A stretch of DNA of 48,350 bases, taken from positions 1 to 48,350 of the forward strand of contig SHZY01000029.1 in the NCBI GenBank assembly GCA_009692065.1. The letters are read 5' to 3'. Position 1 is the first letter of the stretch; every line of letters starts with the position of its first letter. The position numbers were made by a program, and so were the translations under genes. Origin of the DNA: Gemmataceae bacterium. Lineage in GTDB: Bacteria; Planctomycetota; Planctomycetia; Gemmatales; Gemmataceae. Shown here piece after piece: positions 6,940 through 15,637 of this stretch. The notes beneath the pieces were generated by a model. It was not told the DNA's origin and did not search any database. It saw only the letters and a list, made by a program, of their open reading frames with translations.

Positions 6940-8424
6940 TCACGCGATCACTTCACGCACCACATCGCCATGCACATCGGTCAACCGGAAATCGCGGCCG
7001 TTGTAGCGATGCGTGAGACGCAGGTGGTCGAGACCGATGAGGTGCAAGATGGTGGCATGGAGGTCGTGAACGCTGACGCGATCGACGGCGGCGCGGTGGC
7101 CGATCTCGTCGGTGGCGCCGTGCGAGTAGCCCGCCTTGACGCCGCCGCCGGCCATCCAGTAGGTGAAGGCGTGCGGGTTGTGGTCGCGGCCGGTGCCGCC
7201 GCGCTGCACGAGCGGCAGTCGGCCGAACTCGCCGCCCCAGATGACGAGCGTTTCCTCGAGCAGGCCGCGATGTTCGAGATCGGTCAAGAGCGCCGCAATG
7301 GGCTGATCGGTTTCACCCGCAAATCCGGTGTGGTTGGCGGCGATGTTGGTGTGGCCATCCCAGCTGCGCTCGTTCTCCTCGCCGCCGGAGTAGATTTGCA
7401 CGAAGCGCACGCCGCGCTCGACCATGCGGCGCGCGATCAGGCATTGCTTGGCGAAATGCTGGCAACGCGGGTTCTCCGTTCCGTAGAGCGCCTTGGTCTG
7501 CACCGTTTCGCGATTGATGTCGATCGCTTCCGGGGCCGCCATCTGCATGCGATACGCCAATTCGAAGGTCTCGATGCGGGCGGCGAGTTCGCTTGATCCG
7601 TCGCTTGCGCGTCCGGCTAACTGACGCTGATTGAGGCGGGCCATCAGGTCGAGTTGGTTGCGCTGTTGCTGATCCGTCAGGTCCGTTGGCCGAAACAGAT
7701 TGTCGATCGGCGCTCCCTGCGGTTTCAGAGCGGTGCCCTGATAGATGCTCGGCAGAAAACCCGCGCCCCAGTTTTGCGAATAGCCCTTGGGCAAGCCGCG
7801 GCCGAGCGTGTCGTACATCACGACGAACGACGGCAGGTTCTGGCTCTCGCTGCCGAGGCCGTAGGTCACCCAGGAGCCGGCGCACGGCATGCCCATGCGC
7901 GTGAAACCGGTGTTGATTTTCATCAGGGCAGGGGAGTGATTGTTGGAATCGGTCCAGCAAGAATGGATGAACGCCATCTTGTCCACGTGGCGTGCGAGGT
8001 TCGGAAAGATCTCGGAGACGTACTTGCCGCATTGCCCATGTTGCCGAAAGCGGAACGGCGAGCGCATGATCGGCCCGACCTGATCGCGGAAGAAGCCGGT
8101 GTTTTGATCGAACCCGGCAAGCTCCTGGCCATTGCGGCGTTCGAGTTCGGGTTTGTAATCCCAGGTATCGACGTGGCTCGGCCCGCCGTTGATGAAGAGC
8201 CAGATGATGTTCTTCGCCTTGGCGGGATGATGGCCAGCGCGCGGCGCCAGCGGCCGAGCTGGATTGGGCCCCGTCCACGCAGGCTGCTGTCCGAGCGCAT
8301 CCTGCTCTTGCAGTAGGCTCGCGAGGCCGATCATGCCGAAACCGCCGCCTGCCTTCGCCAAAAACTGACGGCGCGAGCTGTAGGCCGGATGGGGCGGGGC
8401 GAATAGTCTTTGAGTATCTTGCAT
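6940..8424 (-). CDS. DUF1501 family protein, Tat-exported
   Basis: The 494-residue product has a twin-arginine signal (SRRQFLAKAGGGFGMIGLAS) and the DUF1501 pattern, a sulfatase/alkaline-phosphatase-like fold. Key blocks are NIIWLFINGGPSHVDTWDYK, HSCWTDSNNHSPA, RRMVERGVRFVQIYSGG, then WDGHTNIAANH, LVIWGGEFGR, GRDHNP and the C-terminal HDLHATILHLIGLDH. These His/Asp residues probably bind metal; the reaction is unknown. The ATG at 8424 is chosen over 8448 because GGAG lies six bases upstream and it starts just before the RR motif. DUF1501 genes usually accompany DUF1549/DUF1553 haem genes, but none adjoins here. Confidence 0.9.
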   Translation of the reverse strand: MQDTQRLFAPPHPAYSSRRQFLAKAGGGFGMIGLASLLQEQDALGQQPAWTGPNPARPLAPRAGHHPAKAKNIIWLFINGGPSHVDTWDYKPELERRNGQELAGFDQNTGFFRDQVGPIMRSPFRFRQHGQCGKYVSEIFPNLARHVDKMAFIHSCWTDSNNHSPALMKINTGFTRMGMPCAGSWVTYGLGSESQNLPSFVVMYDTLGRGLPKGYSQNWGAGFLPSIYQGTALKPQGAPIDNLFRPTDLTDQQQRNQLDLMARLNQRQLAGRASDGSSELAARIETFELAYRMQMAAPEAIDINRETVQTKALYGTENPRCQHFAKQCLIARRMVERGVRFVQIYSGGEENERSWDGHTNIAANHTGFAGETDQPIAALLTDLEHRGLLEETLVIWGGEFGRLPLVQRGGTGRDHNPHAFTYWMAGGGVKAGYSHGATDEIGHRAAVDRVSVHDLHATILHLIGLDHLRLTHRYNGRDFRLTDVHGDVVREVIA

Positions 8425-8436
8425 GAAAGACTCCGT

Positions 8437-8456
8437 GTTGATAATCACCTATCAAC
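8437..8456 (-). promoter_or_regulatory. Inverted repeat upstream of DUF1501 gene
   Basis: GTTGATA and TATCAAC form a perfect 7-bp inverted repeat around GGTGAT, just upstream of the GGAG ribosome-binding site. It could be an operator or a small mRNA hairpin near the start. No binding protein is known. Confidence 0.4.
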
Positions 8457-8572
8457 ATGGTGTACAATTCATGCAGGAAGGTCAAGGGAATTGCCGCGTT
8501 GAGCACCAGTTCGGTGGAGTCCGGCAGCGACAACTTCGGCGCGAGGTCATGCGGCGCGTTGGGCTGAGATGC

Positions 8573-9166
8573 CTAGAAGCGGCGGCCAAATAGCACGGTG
8601 AAGAGATCAGCCGCGGTCAGGCTGGAAATGCCGTAGCCGAACACGGTGCCCTTGACGTTTTCTGTCGCAGCGATGGCTGACGACCGCCCCGCTTGGACGC
8701 GAACGTGAACCGTACCCGTGACGCCCCGCGGGATGACAACTCGAATGTGGCGGTCATCGACGTAGGTGACGGTGCTCGCCCGCACCGCGCCGAAATAGAC
8801 CGCGAGCGATCCCGCGGCGCCGGAGAAATTCTTGCCGAAGATGGTGATGGTCGCGCCTGGCATCGCGCGATTCGTGCTGAACCCGGTCACTCTTGGTGTT
8901 AGGTCAACCGCCTCGAAATCGCTAAATTTCAGATTCTTCAGCCCGCGGAACTCATCCTGAATGTCGTCATTGTTCCATGTCAGTGTGATCTGGTTATTGA
9001 CGTCCATGGAGTCGCTGGCTCCAGACACGAAGAAGTTGGCGGCGTTGTCGACGACGATCAGGCCGTAGTCCTTCATCCCGTGGGCAAGGATACGCGATTC
9101 CGGCTGCAGGTGAGAGATATCGACACTGGCCTTGAGGCGAAGTGTGTGTGAAACTTGCAATCGCAA
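8573..9166 (-). pseudogene. 3' remnant of a secreted TIG/IPT-domain protein
   Basis: The 197-codon frame starts in the middle of a domain: LRLKASVDISHLQPESRIL, then KDYGLIVVDNAANFF. I recall this as the end of large secreted planctomycete proteins. An IPT/TIG immunoglobulin-like domain follows (VTGFSTNRAMPGATITIFGK, then FFG-type strands and VRVQAGRSSA). The product lacks any signal peptide, so the 5' portion of the gene is missing; the upstream junction lies within 26 bases of the alkB stop. Probably non-functional. Confidence 0.6.
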
Positions 9167-9191
9167 GGCAAGTCATTTGCCGTCAGGACTG

Positions 9192-9767
9192 TCAATAAGC
9201 GACGATATTCCGAAACGTCAAGTTAATCCGCGGTCCCACTGCCGCCTTCGTCTTCGGCACGCAATGGACCCAGTGGTGCTGGCAGCTTCCGCCCATCACC
9301 ATCAAGCTGCCCGAGGCCAGATCGAACTTCAGCTTCTCGCCCGTCTTGACGTGTTTCAGCACGAATTGGCGTACGCTGCCGAGCGAGATCGACGCGATGA
9401 CGGGATTGGCGCCCAACTCAGGTTCTGCGTCGCTGTGATAGCCGATTGAGTCCTGGCCGTCGCGATAGAAGTTGAGCAGCACGCTATTGAATGGCGTCGC
9501 CGCCGCTGTCTCGGCGCGCCGGCGAACTTCCAACAAATGCGGCGTCCACGGCAATGCTTCGTGCGTCACGCCAGAGTAGCTGTAAGTCAGCTCCGCGTCG
9601 GCGTACCATGCCGTCAATCGTGGAAACGGTCCCAACCGGCTGCGCTCCTGCTGCCACGGAGTGGCTGTGCGAAGCTCCTCGAATAGCGAGTCGGCTTCGA
9701 TCTGGCTGAAAAACGTTTCGTCGTAGTCGAGCGTGCCGTCGTCCAAGATTTCGGTGTGTTGACGCAT
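9192..9767 (-). CDS. alkB: AlkB-like 2OG-Fe(II) dioxygenase, DNA repair
   Basis: The 191-residue enzyme fits AlkB demethylases, which oxidise methyl lesions on DNA bases with Fe(II) and 2-oxoglutarate. Visible are the substrate lid region (PRLTAWYADAELTYSYSG, PWTPHLLEV), the fold core (FNSVLLNFYRDGQDSIGYHS) with the HSD iron ligands, the ELG plus IASISLG strands, then HHWVHCVPKT and the 2OG-binding PRINLTFR. Length fits the short AlkB2/3-like type. The ATG at 9767 is used because codons upstream of it (MCPLFAYASDSD...) are translated from a palindromic repeat. Confidence 0.93.
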   Translation of the reverse strand: MRQHTEILDDGTLDYDETFFSQIEADSLFEELRTATPWQQERSRLGPFPRLTAWYADAELTYSYSGVTHEALPWTPHLLEVRRRAETAAATPFNSVLLNFYRDGQDSIGYHSDAEPELGANPVIASISLGSVRQFVLKHVKTGEKLKFDLASGSLMVMGGSCQHHWVHCVPKTKAAVGPRINLTFRNIVAY

Positions 9768-9780
9768 CGGAGTTCCATTA

Positions 9781-9838
9781 TCCGAGTCTGAAGCGTAAGC
9801 GAAGAGAGGACACATTTCGCTTACGCTTCAGGCTCGGA
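9781..9838. repeat. 22-bp inverted repeat, AAGCGTAAGCG family
   Basis: Arms 9781-9802 (TCCGAGTCTGAAGCGTAAGC...) and 9817-9838 pair with a single mismatch around a 14-base spacer. It lies just upstream of alkB. Its transcript would fold as a long hairpin. Confidence 0.85.
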
Positions 9839-9957
9839 CGTCCTTGTTACAATAGCAAGCTGACACCGGCCTTGCTGGCACAGATCGGCCATGAGGGCGG
9901 CAGCGTGTTTTTGTGGTCGAATGCGGCGGCAAATCGTGGAGTGAGAGGAAAAGGCAA

Positions 9958-10126
9958 TGAACCACGGGGGACACGAGGAGCACGGGGGTTGGAAAGTGGA
10001 AGAGGAGCGTTGAATGGCTCTTCGCAATTTCGCAAACTTTCCGGTATGGCAACTTGCAAAACGTAGAGGCAAGGGCCGAGCCGATGCCGATTTCTCTCTC
10101 TCTTCCCCCGTGCCCCCCGTGGTTCA
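9958..10126. repeat. Inverted-repeat-flanked segment downstream of DUF1552 gene
   Basis: TGAACCACGGGGGACACG (9958-9975) is the reverse complement of 10109-10126 with one mismatch. About 130 bases lie between the arms. The 290-base gap 9839-10130 contains no gene I can support; the short open frames start MNHGGHGG..., which is simply the translation of the repeat arm. Confidence 0.75.
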
Positions 10127-10130
10127 CTGA

Positions 10131-11435
10131 TTAGATCTCGCCGAGCGGCTCGGTGGCGTCGCCGAAGCGGCCGGGGCGGACGTTCATCTTGTCGAGCATC
10201 GATAGGTACAGCCGGCACATCTGGCGGTTTCCATTCTTGCGGTAATTGAGCGCACGGCCGCCGCGAATGCGTCCGCCGCCGCCACCTACGAGCACTGCGG
10301 GCAACTGGCTGGCGTCGTGCTGGCCGGTCATCATGCTCGACAGGAACAAGAGCATCGTGTTGTCGAGGAGCGTTCGGTCGCCTTCACGGATGGCGTCGAG
10401 CCGGCGGGCGATGTACGCCACCTGCTCGACGAAGAACTGGTTCACGCGCAGCCAGTCGTTGGTATCCGAATGCGACAGGAGATGGTGGATCATGTAATCG
10501 ACACGCAGGTGCGGGAATCGCAATGACGAATGATCGTTGTTCAGTTTGAGCGTGCAGACGCGCGTCGTGTCGGTCTGGAAGGCAAGCACCAGGATATCGC
10601 ACATGAGCCGCATGTGCTCGGCAATGTTCTGCGGGATCCCGTCGGCCGGGCGCTGGATGTTGGGCCGTTCGAGGGTTGGCCGCCAGCCTTGAAGTTCGCC
10701 GCGCCTGCCCGCGCGATCGATGCGTTGCTCGACTTCGCGGACCGAATCGAGGTATTCATCGAGCTTGCGCTGATCGGAGTTGCTGATGTTGCGGCGTACA
10801 TCGCGTGCGTCGACCATGACCGCGTCGAGCACGCTGCGGTCGCCGCGCTGAGCTTCGTCGCGGAAGAGCTGATCGAAGGCGAGGGCGGGATAAATCTCCA
10901 GCGGCGTCGGTGTGGTGGGGGACGACCACGAGATGTGCGAGCTGTAGATCATCGAGTAATTCTTGTGGACCGACGGATTGCCGGGCTCGCAGGCGAGGAC
11001 GAGGCTCGGCACCTTGGTCGCGGCGCCATAACGCTGTGCGGCCAGTTGATCGAAACTCGTGCCGGAGCGGATGTCGCCGCCTGCTGCCAGTGGCGCCCCG
11101 GAGAGCAGGTTGCCCGTTTGCGAGCTGTGGATGTTCCCACGCTGCGCCTCGGCGTTGTAGAGCCCGCTGATGAAGAGCATCCGTTCGCGAAAGTCGTTGA
11201 GTGGCTGCAGCACCTGGCCGAGCTGCATCTGCCGGCCTTCACCGCGTGCCCACCACTCGCGGCCATGAAACCCGTTGCCCGCGAACAGGACGGCGAGCCG
11301 CACCGGCGCCTCGCTGGCGCGGTTTCCCGCGGCAGGCTGGTCGCCGAACGTTGCCAGCGATTCCAGCCACGGCAACGCCATCGACACGCCGACGCCACGC
11401 AAGATGGCACGCCGCGACAAGAGATGCTTGGTCAT
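10131..11435 (-). CDS. DUF1552 family secreted protein
   Basis: The 434-residue product has a Tat-like N-terminus (LSRRAILRGVGVSMALPWLE) and the DUF1552 layout: RLAVLFAGNGFHGREWW, HSSQTGNLLSG, SFDQLAAQRYG, RKLDEYLDSVREVEQRI, then HSDTNDW and a C-terminal MMTGQHDASQLPAVLVGGGG. It is related to DUF1501. The ATG at 11435 is chosen because it directly precedes the signal; the frame extends further upstream but lacks signal character. It follows the DUF1592-type gene by 34 bases, the standard planctomycete pairing, so the two are probably co-expressed and work together outside the cytoplasm. The reaction is unknown. Confidence 0.9.
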   Translation of the reverse strand: MTKHLLSRRAILRGVGVSMALPWLESLATFGDQPAAGNRASEAPVRLAVLFAGNGFHGREWWARGEGRQMQLGQVLQPLNDFRERMLFISGLYNAEAQRGNIHSSQTGNLLSGAPLAAGGDIRSGTSFDQLAAQRYGAATKVPSLVLACEPGNPSVHKNYSMIYSSHISWSSPTTPTPLEIYPALAFDQLFRDEAQRGDRSVLDAVMVDARDVRRNISNSDQRKLDEYLDSVREVEQRIDRAGRRGELQGWRPTLERPNIQRPADGIPQNIAEHMRLMCDILVLAFQTDTTRVCTLKLNNDHSSLRFPHLRVDYMIHHLLSHSDTNDWLRVNQFFVEQVAYIARRLDAIREGDRTLLDNTMLLFLSSMMTGQHDASQLPAVLVGGGGGRIRGGRALNYRKNGNRQMCRLYLSMLDKMNVRPGRFGDATEPLGEI

Positions 11436-11469
11436 GAGTTTGGCTCCTTTGCTACGCCGCGAGCGGCGT

Positions 11470-14400
11470 TCAATCGCTCGTGGGATACTTACTGCCGCGG
11501 ATCTCGCGGAACTGCTTGCTGCGGACAATGGCGTCTAGTGCCACGGTAACACGATAGCCCTTCGATTGCAACTGTTCCTGCATGTCATCTAGCAGTGGCT
11601 CGTCGGAAAGCTGGACGCCGCGGGCCAGGGCGTAGCCGAGCAGTTTGCGGCAAAACTGGCGGACGAAGGCGTCTTTGCGCTTGGAGAGCAGGTAATCGCG
11701 CAGGCCAGCGATGCCGTCGAACTCCGCGCCGTCCATGGTCTTGACGCGTGTTTCGATGGGCCGATTGGCGAGATCCTTGTCGCGGCGGCGACCGATGGCG
11801 TCGAAGCCTTCGAGCGCGAAGCCATAGGCGTCGATGCGGCGATGGCAAATAGAACACTTCGGATCGGAGCTATGCTTCTCGACAAGCTGCCGAACGGTGA
11901 GCCCCTCGGTTTTAGTCTCGTCCTCGGGAAGTTGCGGCACCCCCTTGGGAGGCCGGGGCAGCTTCTCGCCGAGCAGCACCTCGGACACCCAATTGCCGCG
12001 CAGGATCGGGCTCGTACGGGAAGCGCCGGATTGCGTCGCCAGCGTCGTGGCTTGCCCGAGAATGCCGCCGCGGCCATACTTCTTGGCGCCCTCGATACGC
12101 CGCCAGTTCTTGCCGACGACGCCGGGGATGCCATAGTGTTTCGCCAGGTCTTCGTTGACGAACGCATAGTCGGCGTCGAGTATGTCAAGCACCGGGCGAT
12201 CACGCTGAAACAGATCGGTGAAGAAGAGAATCGACTCTTGGTACATGGCGCCGCGCAAGGCCGCAAAGGTGGGGAAGTGCCTTTCGCTCTTTTCGTTCAT
12301 CTCGTCGAAGCCGCGGATGTGCAGCCACTGACAGCCGAATTCGGTCGCCAGCCGGCGCACGCGCGGGTCCTGCAACATACGTTTTGTTTGGGCCGCGAGC
12401 ACTTCGGGATCGCGAAGTTTTCCCGCCACGGCAATCTCGGTCAGCTTGGCATCGGGCGTGGAGGACCAGAGGAAGTAGCTGAGCCTGCTCGCGAGTTCCA
12501 AATCCGTGACGGGGACGGCGACCGCATCCGGGCCGGGTGCTTCCAGACGATAAAGATACGCCGGCGAAACCAGCACGCGGGCCAGGGTCATCCGAAGCGC
12601 GTCTTCGTGTGTCAGTTCCTGCTTGCGGAGTTTGTTGTATAGGCCGGTCAGATCGTCCTTCTCCTTGGCGGCGAGCGGACGACGGTAAGCGCGGCCGGCG
12701 AACTCGATGACCGCGTCGAGATGCTTGGATTGGGTATCGACGAGGCGTTTTTTGAAGGCGGCCGCGCGGGCGTTGATCGGCTTGCGCAGCGGCTCAAATG
12801 GCCGTGGGTCGCTGTCCTGTGTGGCGAATTCCATCAACTGGTTGAAGGCGTCTACCTGGGTGATCGGGAAGTGGCTGATGTATTCGAGTTCATCCCAGAG
12901 CCGATCGAGCTTTTGCTTCTGGGCGTCGTCGAGCATCAGACGCGTCAAATGGTGGTCCTCGCGGAAGAAGAGTGTCAGCGTTACGACCTCATCGACCGGT
13001 ACGATCTTCGTGTAACAGACTGCCGGAGGAAAAAGTTCGCGGAAGGACTTGAGGCCAATCGCGATTCGTTGGCGATTCGTCCCTTGCTCGGCAACCAGGA
13101 ACGGCACGCCGGCCTGGAGCGGGAGAACCTCCGGCGGCTTGGACGAGAGGACCTGGAGCTGCACCGCCCCCTCCTGCCGCGAATCGGCGTGCAGCACGCC
13201 CGAGGTCACGAACTCATATCCTGCGACGAGTTCCGCGGGGAGGCGAATCTCAATGACCGACGGCGCCTTCACGCACAGGCTCGAAGGTTCCACGGTTCCG
13301 GCGCCGCTGGGATGGCGACCAAAGAGCGCCGGATCAAGCCCGCTGGTGATCTTGGAACTCACACTCGTGCGTGGCTTCATTTCACGCAGCCGGCCCAGGA
13401 GCGGACCATTGAGCGACGCAAGCTGGCGGTACAAGCTCGCGTCGGGACCGACCTTGGAGTCGGGGGGTACGGCAGTCAGGAGTCGCTGTAGCTCGGCGGC
13501 AAGGCGAGACTTCTCTTCCTTGGACACGGCCACGCGCCAGCGATCGAGCAGGGAGCCGCTCGGAATGACAGCGCCAAGTTCAACCGCGCCGCTTACCGGC
13601 TCCGTGTAGAAGTGCCAGACGTCCTTGTTGCCAAGGCGGTCGGCATGCGGGTTGCCAGCGAGCACATCGCCGGAGACATCTTTCGCCAGGTCCCAGGTCT
13701 TGTCGCCCAGGGAAAGCGTCAGGTCAATGGCGGTGAGGTCGCAGGAATGGTTGGTGCGCGGGCTGATGACGACCGAGATGAGATCGCCTTCCTTCACGGT
13801 AATTTCGACGGGGTCGATCTTCGGCTCCTTGGTACCCTGGGCGATGCCGACGGCCAGGCGCTGCCGAGTCGCGCCGCGGCGAAGTTCGAGCGCAAAACTG
13901 ACGCCGTCGCCGCACTCGGGATGAGCATGCCCCACCTTGGCCGCCACGCGCAATTTGCCGGCGACCGGGCTCTGCCAGCCGACAACCGCGTTGAGTTTGG
14001 GCGACGGGTGGACCGCGACGCTGCGCGGCTTCATATTACCGGGAATGCGCACGTGCTGATCCGAGGAATTCGCGACGAGGACGGGCGTCTCGGGACGGCC
14101 CCATCCTTGAATAAACTTGTAGGTCGGATTGGCGGGGAGCGGCTTCGTGAAGTGCCCCTGAACCTTGGCGAGTCCGCTGCCGATGCCGACATAATCCAGC
14201 CAGGCCGCAAGCGCGGCGGCTTCCAGGCCGTGCTTCTTGGCAAGATTCTTGACGTCAGCATTCCCGCCCGCAGTTGCCGCTTCGTCCGCGGCAAGCAGAT
14301 ACTTGGCGGTGTCGGTGAACAGGTCCGCGCGCAATGCGGTAAGATTCTGTGCGGTGTGCCGAAGATCCTTGAGCAGCAGCTCGGGCCGGCCTGGCGCGAC

Positions 14401-15636
14401 GAACTTGGGCTGCTGCCAAACGACCAGGTCATTGACTGGTTCCACTTTCGACGCAACCAGGTAGAGCGTTACTTCATCGCTTTTCGTCGCAGGGATCTTG
14501 AAGCGAACATCGTATTTGGTCACAAGCGGATCGATCGGCTCCATCCACGCCTTCGGTCCGCCCACTTTGCCGATGTGGCCGACGCTGCTGAACTTCCACA
14601 GGGCGTTCTGCCAGCGCGAGATTTCCACGGCGAGCGCCCCGGCGTCTTCCGGGTGGGCGACGCGCCAACGGGCACGAAGGTCGTCAAGCAGCAGCGATGT
14701 TTCGCGGCCGTCCAGCGCCTGCCAGACTACCCGAAGGTACTTGGCACTCAGGCCGCGCTCGGCTGCCACGCGTTCGATGGTCCGGTTGTCTTTTTTCAAG
14801 GCATCGCGTTCCACCAGCGTCGCATGGAGGTATTTCTCGATAGGAACGCGGCCGCCCTGTTTTGCATCCCAGACCAACCCCTGAAGCTTCACGGGCGTGC
14901 TGGCGCTGGATTCGGTGGAGGCGTTGTAGATGGCCCGGATTTCGGCGAGAACCTCGTTGGTCCAATCTTGCCTGGTCGTGCTGGGCGAGAAGCGGATGCC
15001 GTCGGGCAACAGCACCGCGTGCTTGGCAATGCGTTTGCCAGCGTCCAGGTACTTCGTGAACAGTGCCGGCGACATGGAGAGCGCGGCGCCGGTGTTCGTG
15101 AAGCCTTCGCCGGCAGCGCCGTCCACTGGAAACTCGCGCGCGGGCTGGAGCGAATTCACTCCGGTCAAGTCGCGCACCGTGTAAGTGTACTCGGCATTGC
15201 TGAGTCGCCGCAGCACCACGCGTCCCGGATCGCCGGCCTGGACGCGCGTTTCGAGCTTCAAATAGCTCCGTACCCATGCCTGAAGCTTGGTCCGCTCCTC
15301 CTCGGTTGGTTGCTTGGCATCCTTGGGCGGCATCTGGCCGCTGTCGAGCATCTCCAGCACCTTCTGCCAAATCCGCGGCGACTTGCGCACGTCAGCCAGC
15401 GTCGCGAATGTCTTGAAATCGATCGTGGCTTCCGGCTGCTTCCCGGAATGGCAACGCTGGCAGTACTTCGCGACAAGCGGCTGAATGTCCTTCCCGTACG
15501 ACGTACCAAGCGAGTCAAAGGTCGTTTCCTGCGCGCTGAGCGGCTGGCGGAGAGGCCAGATGCCGATTGCCGCCAGTGCGCAAAGGGCCACGCTGAGGAA
15601 GGCTCCGACGCAGAACTTGTTAACGCGGGTTTTCAT
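11470..15636 (-). CDS. DUF1592/DUF1588/DUF1585-type haem protein
   Basis: The 1388-residue exported protein starts with a signal segment (FLSVALCALAAIGIW), then a cytochrome-c-like haem site CQRCH (about 59-63) with distal ligand region GQMPPK. DUF1587 follows (RRLSNAEYTYTVRDLTGV). A long middle section is presumably carbohydrate- or ligand-binding. The C-terminal third has DUF1595/1592 (YRRPLAAKEKDDLTGLY, LASRLSYFLWSSTPD), DUF1588 (RGGILGQATTLATQS, TSPILRGNWV, CSICHRRIDAYGFALE with a second CxxCH) and DUF1585 (LLSKRKDAFVRQFCRKLLGY). The ATG at 15636 is preceded by GGGAG seven bases upstream, one base after the previous stop. Likely a periplasmic oxidoreductase; substrate unknown. Confidence 0.9.
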   Translation of the reverse strand: MKTRVNKFCVGAFLSVALCALAAIGIWPLRQPLSAQETTFDSLGTSYGKDIQPLVAKYCQRCHSGKQPEATIDFKTFATLADVRKSPRIWQKVLEMLDSGQMPPKDAKQPTEEERTKLQAWVRSYLKLETRVQAGDPGRVVLRRLSNAEYTYTVRDLTGVNSLQPAREFPVDGAAGEGFTNTGAALSMSPALFTKYLDAGKRIAKHAVLLPDGIRFSPSTTRQDWTNEVLAEIRAIYNASTESSASTPVKLQGLVWDAKQGGRVPIEKYLHATLVERDALKKDNRTIERVAAERGLSAKYLRVVWQALDGRETSLLLDDLRARWRVAHPEDAGALAVEISRWQNALWKFSSVGHIGKVGGPKAWMEPIDPLVTKYDVRFKIPATKSDEVTLYLVASKVEPVNDLVVWQQPKFVAPGRPELLLKDLRHTAQNLTALRADLFTDTAKYLLAADEAATAGGNADVKNLAKKHGLEAAALAAWLDYVGIGSGLAKVQGHFTKPLPANPTYKFIQGWGRPETPVLVANSSDQHVRIPGNMKPRSVAVHPSPKLNAVVGWQSPVAGKLRVAAKVGHAHPECGDGVSFALELRRGATRQRLAVGIAQGTKEPKIDPVEITVKEGDLISVVISPRTNHSCDLTAIDLTLSLGDKTWDLAKDVSGDVLAGNPHADRLGNKDVWHFYTEPVSGAVELGAVIPSGSLLDRWRVAVSKEEKSRLAAELQRLLTAVPPDSKVGPDASLYRQLASLNGPLLGRLREMKPRTSVSSKITSGLDPALFGRHPSGAGTVEPSSLCVKAPSVIEIRLPAELVAGYEFVTSGVLHADSRQEGAVQLQVLSSKPPEVLPLQAGVPFLVAEQGTNRQRIAIGLKSFRELFPPAVCYTKIVPVDEVVTLTLFFREDHHLTRLMLDDAQKQKLDRLWDELEYISHFPITQVDAFNQLMEFATQDSDPRPFEPLRKPINARAAAFKKRLVDTQSKHLDAVIEFAGRAYRRPLAAKEKDDLTGLYNKLRKQELTHEDALRMTLARVLVSPAYLYRLEAPGPDAVAVPVTDLELASRLSYFLWSSTPDAKLTEIAVAGKLRDPEVLAAQTKRMLQDPRVRRLATEFGCQWLHIRGFDEMNEKSERHFPTFAALRGAMYQESILFFTDLFQRDRPVLDILDADYAFVNEDLAKHYGIPGVVGKNWRRIEGAKKYGRGGILGQATTLATQSGASRTSPILRGNWVSEVLLGEKLPRPPKGVPQLPEDETKTEGLTVRQLVEKHSSDPKCSICHRRIDAYGFALEGFDAIGRRRDKDLANRPIETRVKTMDGAEFDGIAGLRDYLLSKRKDAFVRQFCRKLLGYALARGVQLSDEPLLDDMQEQLQSKGYRVTVALDAIVRSKQFREIRGSKYPTSD

Positions 15637-15637
15637 G

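Noticed and set aside
9768..9815. Longer AlkB start at 9815
   Set aside because: The additional 16 codons are translated from the inverted repeat at 9781-9838.
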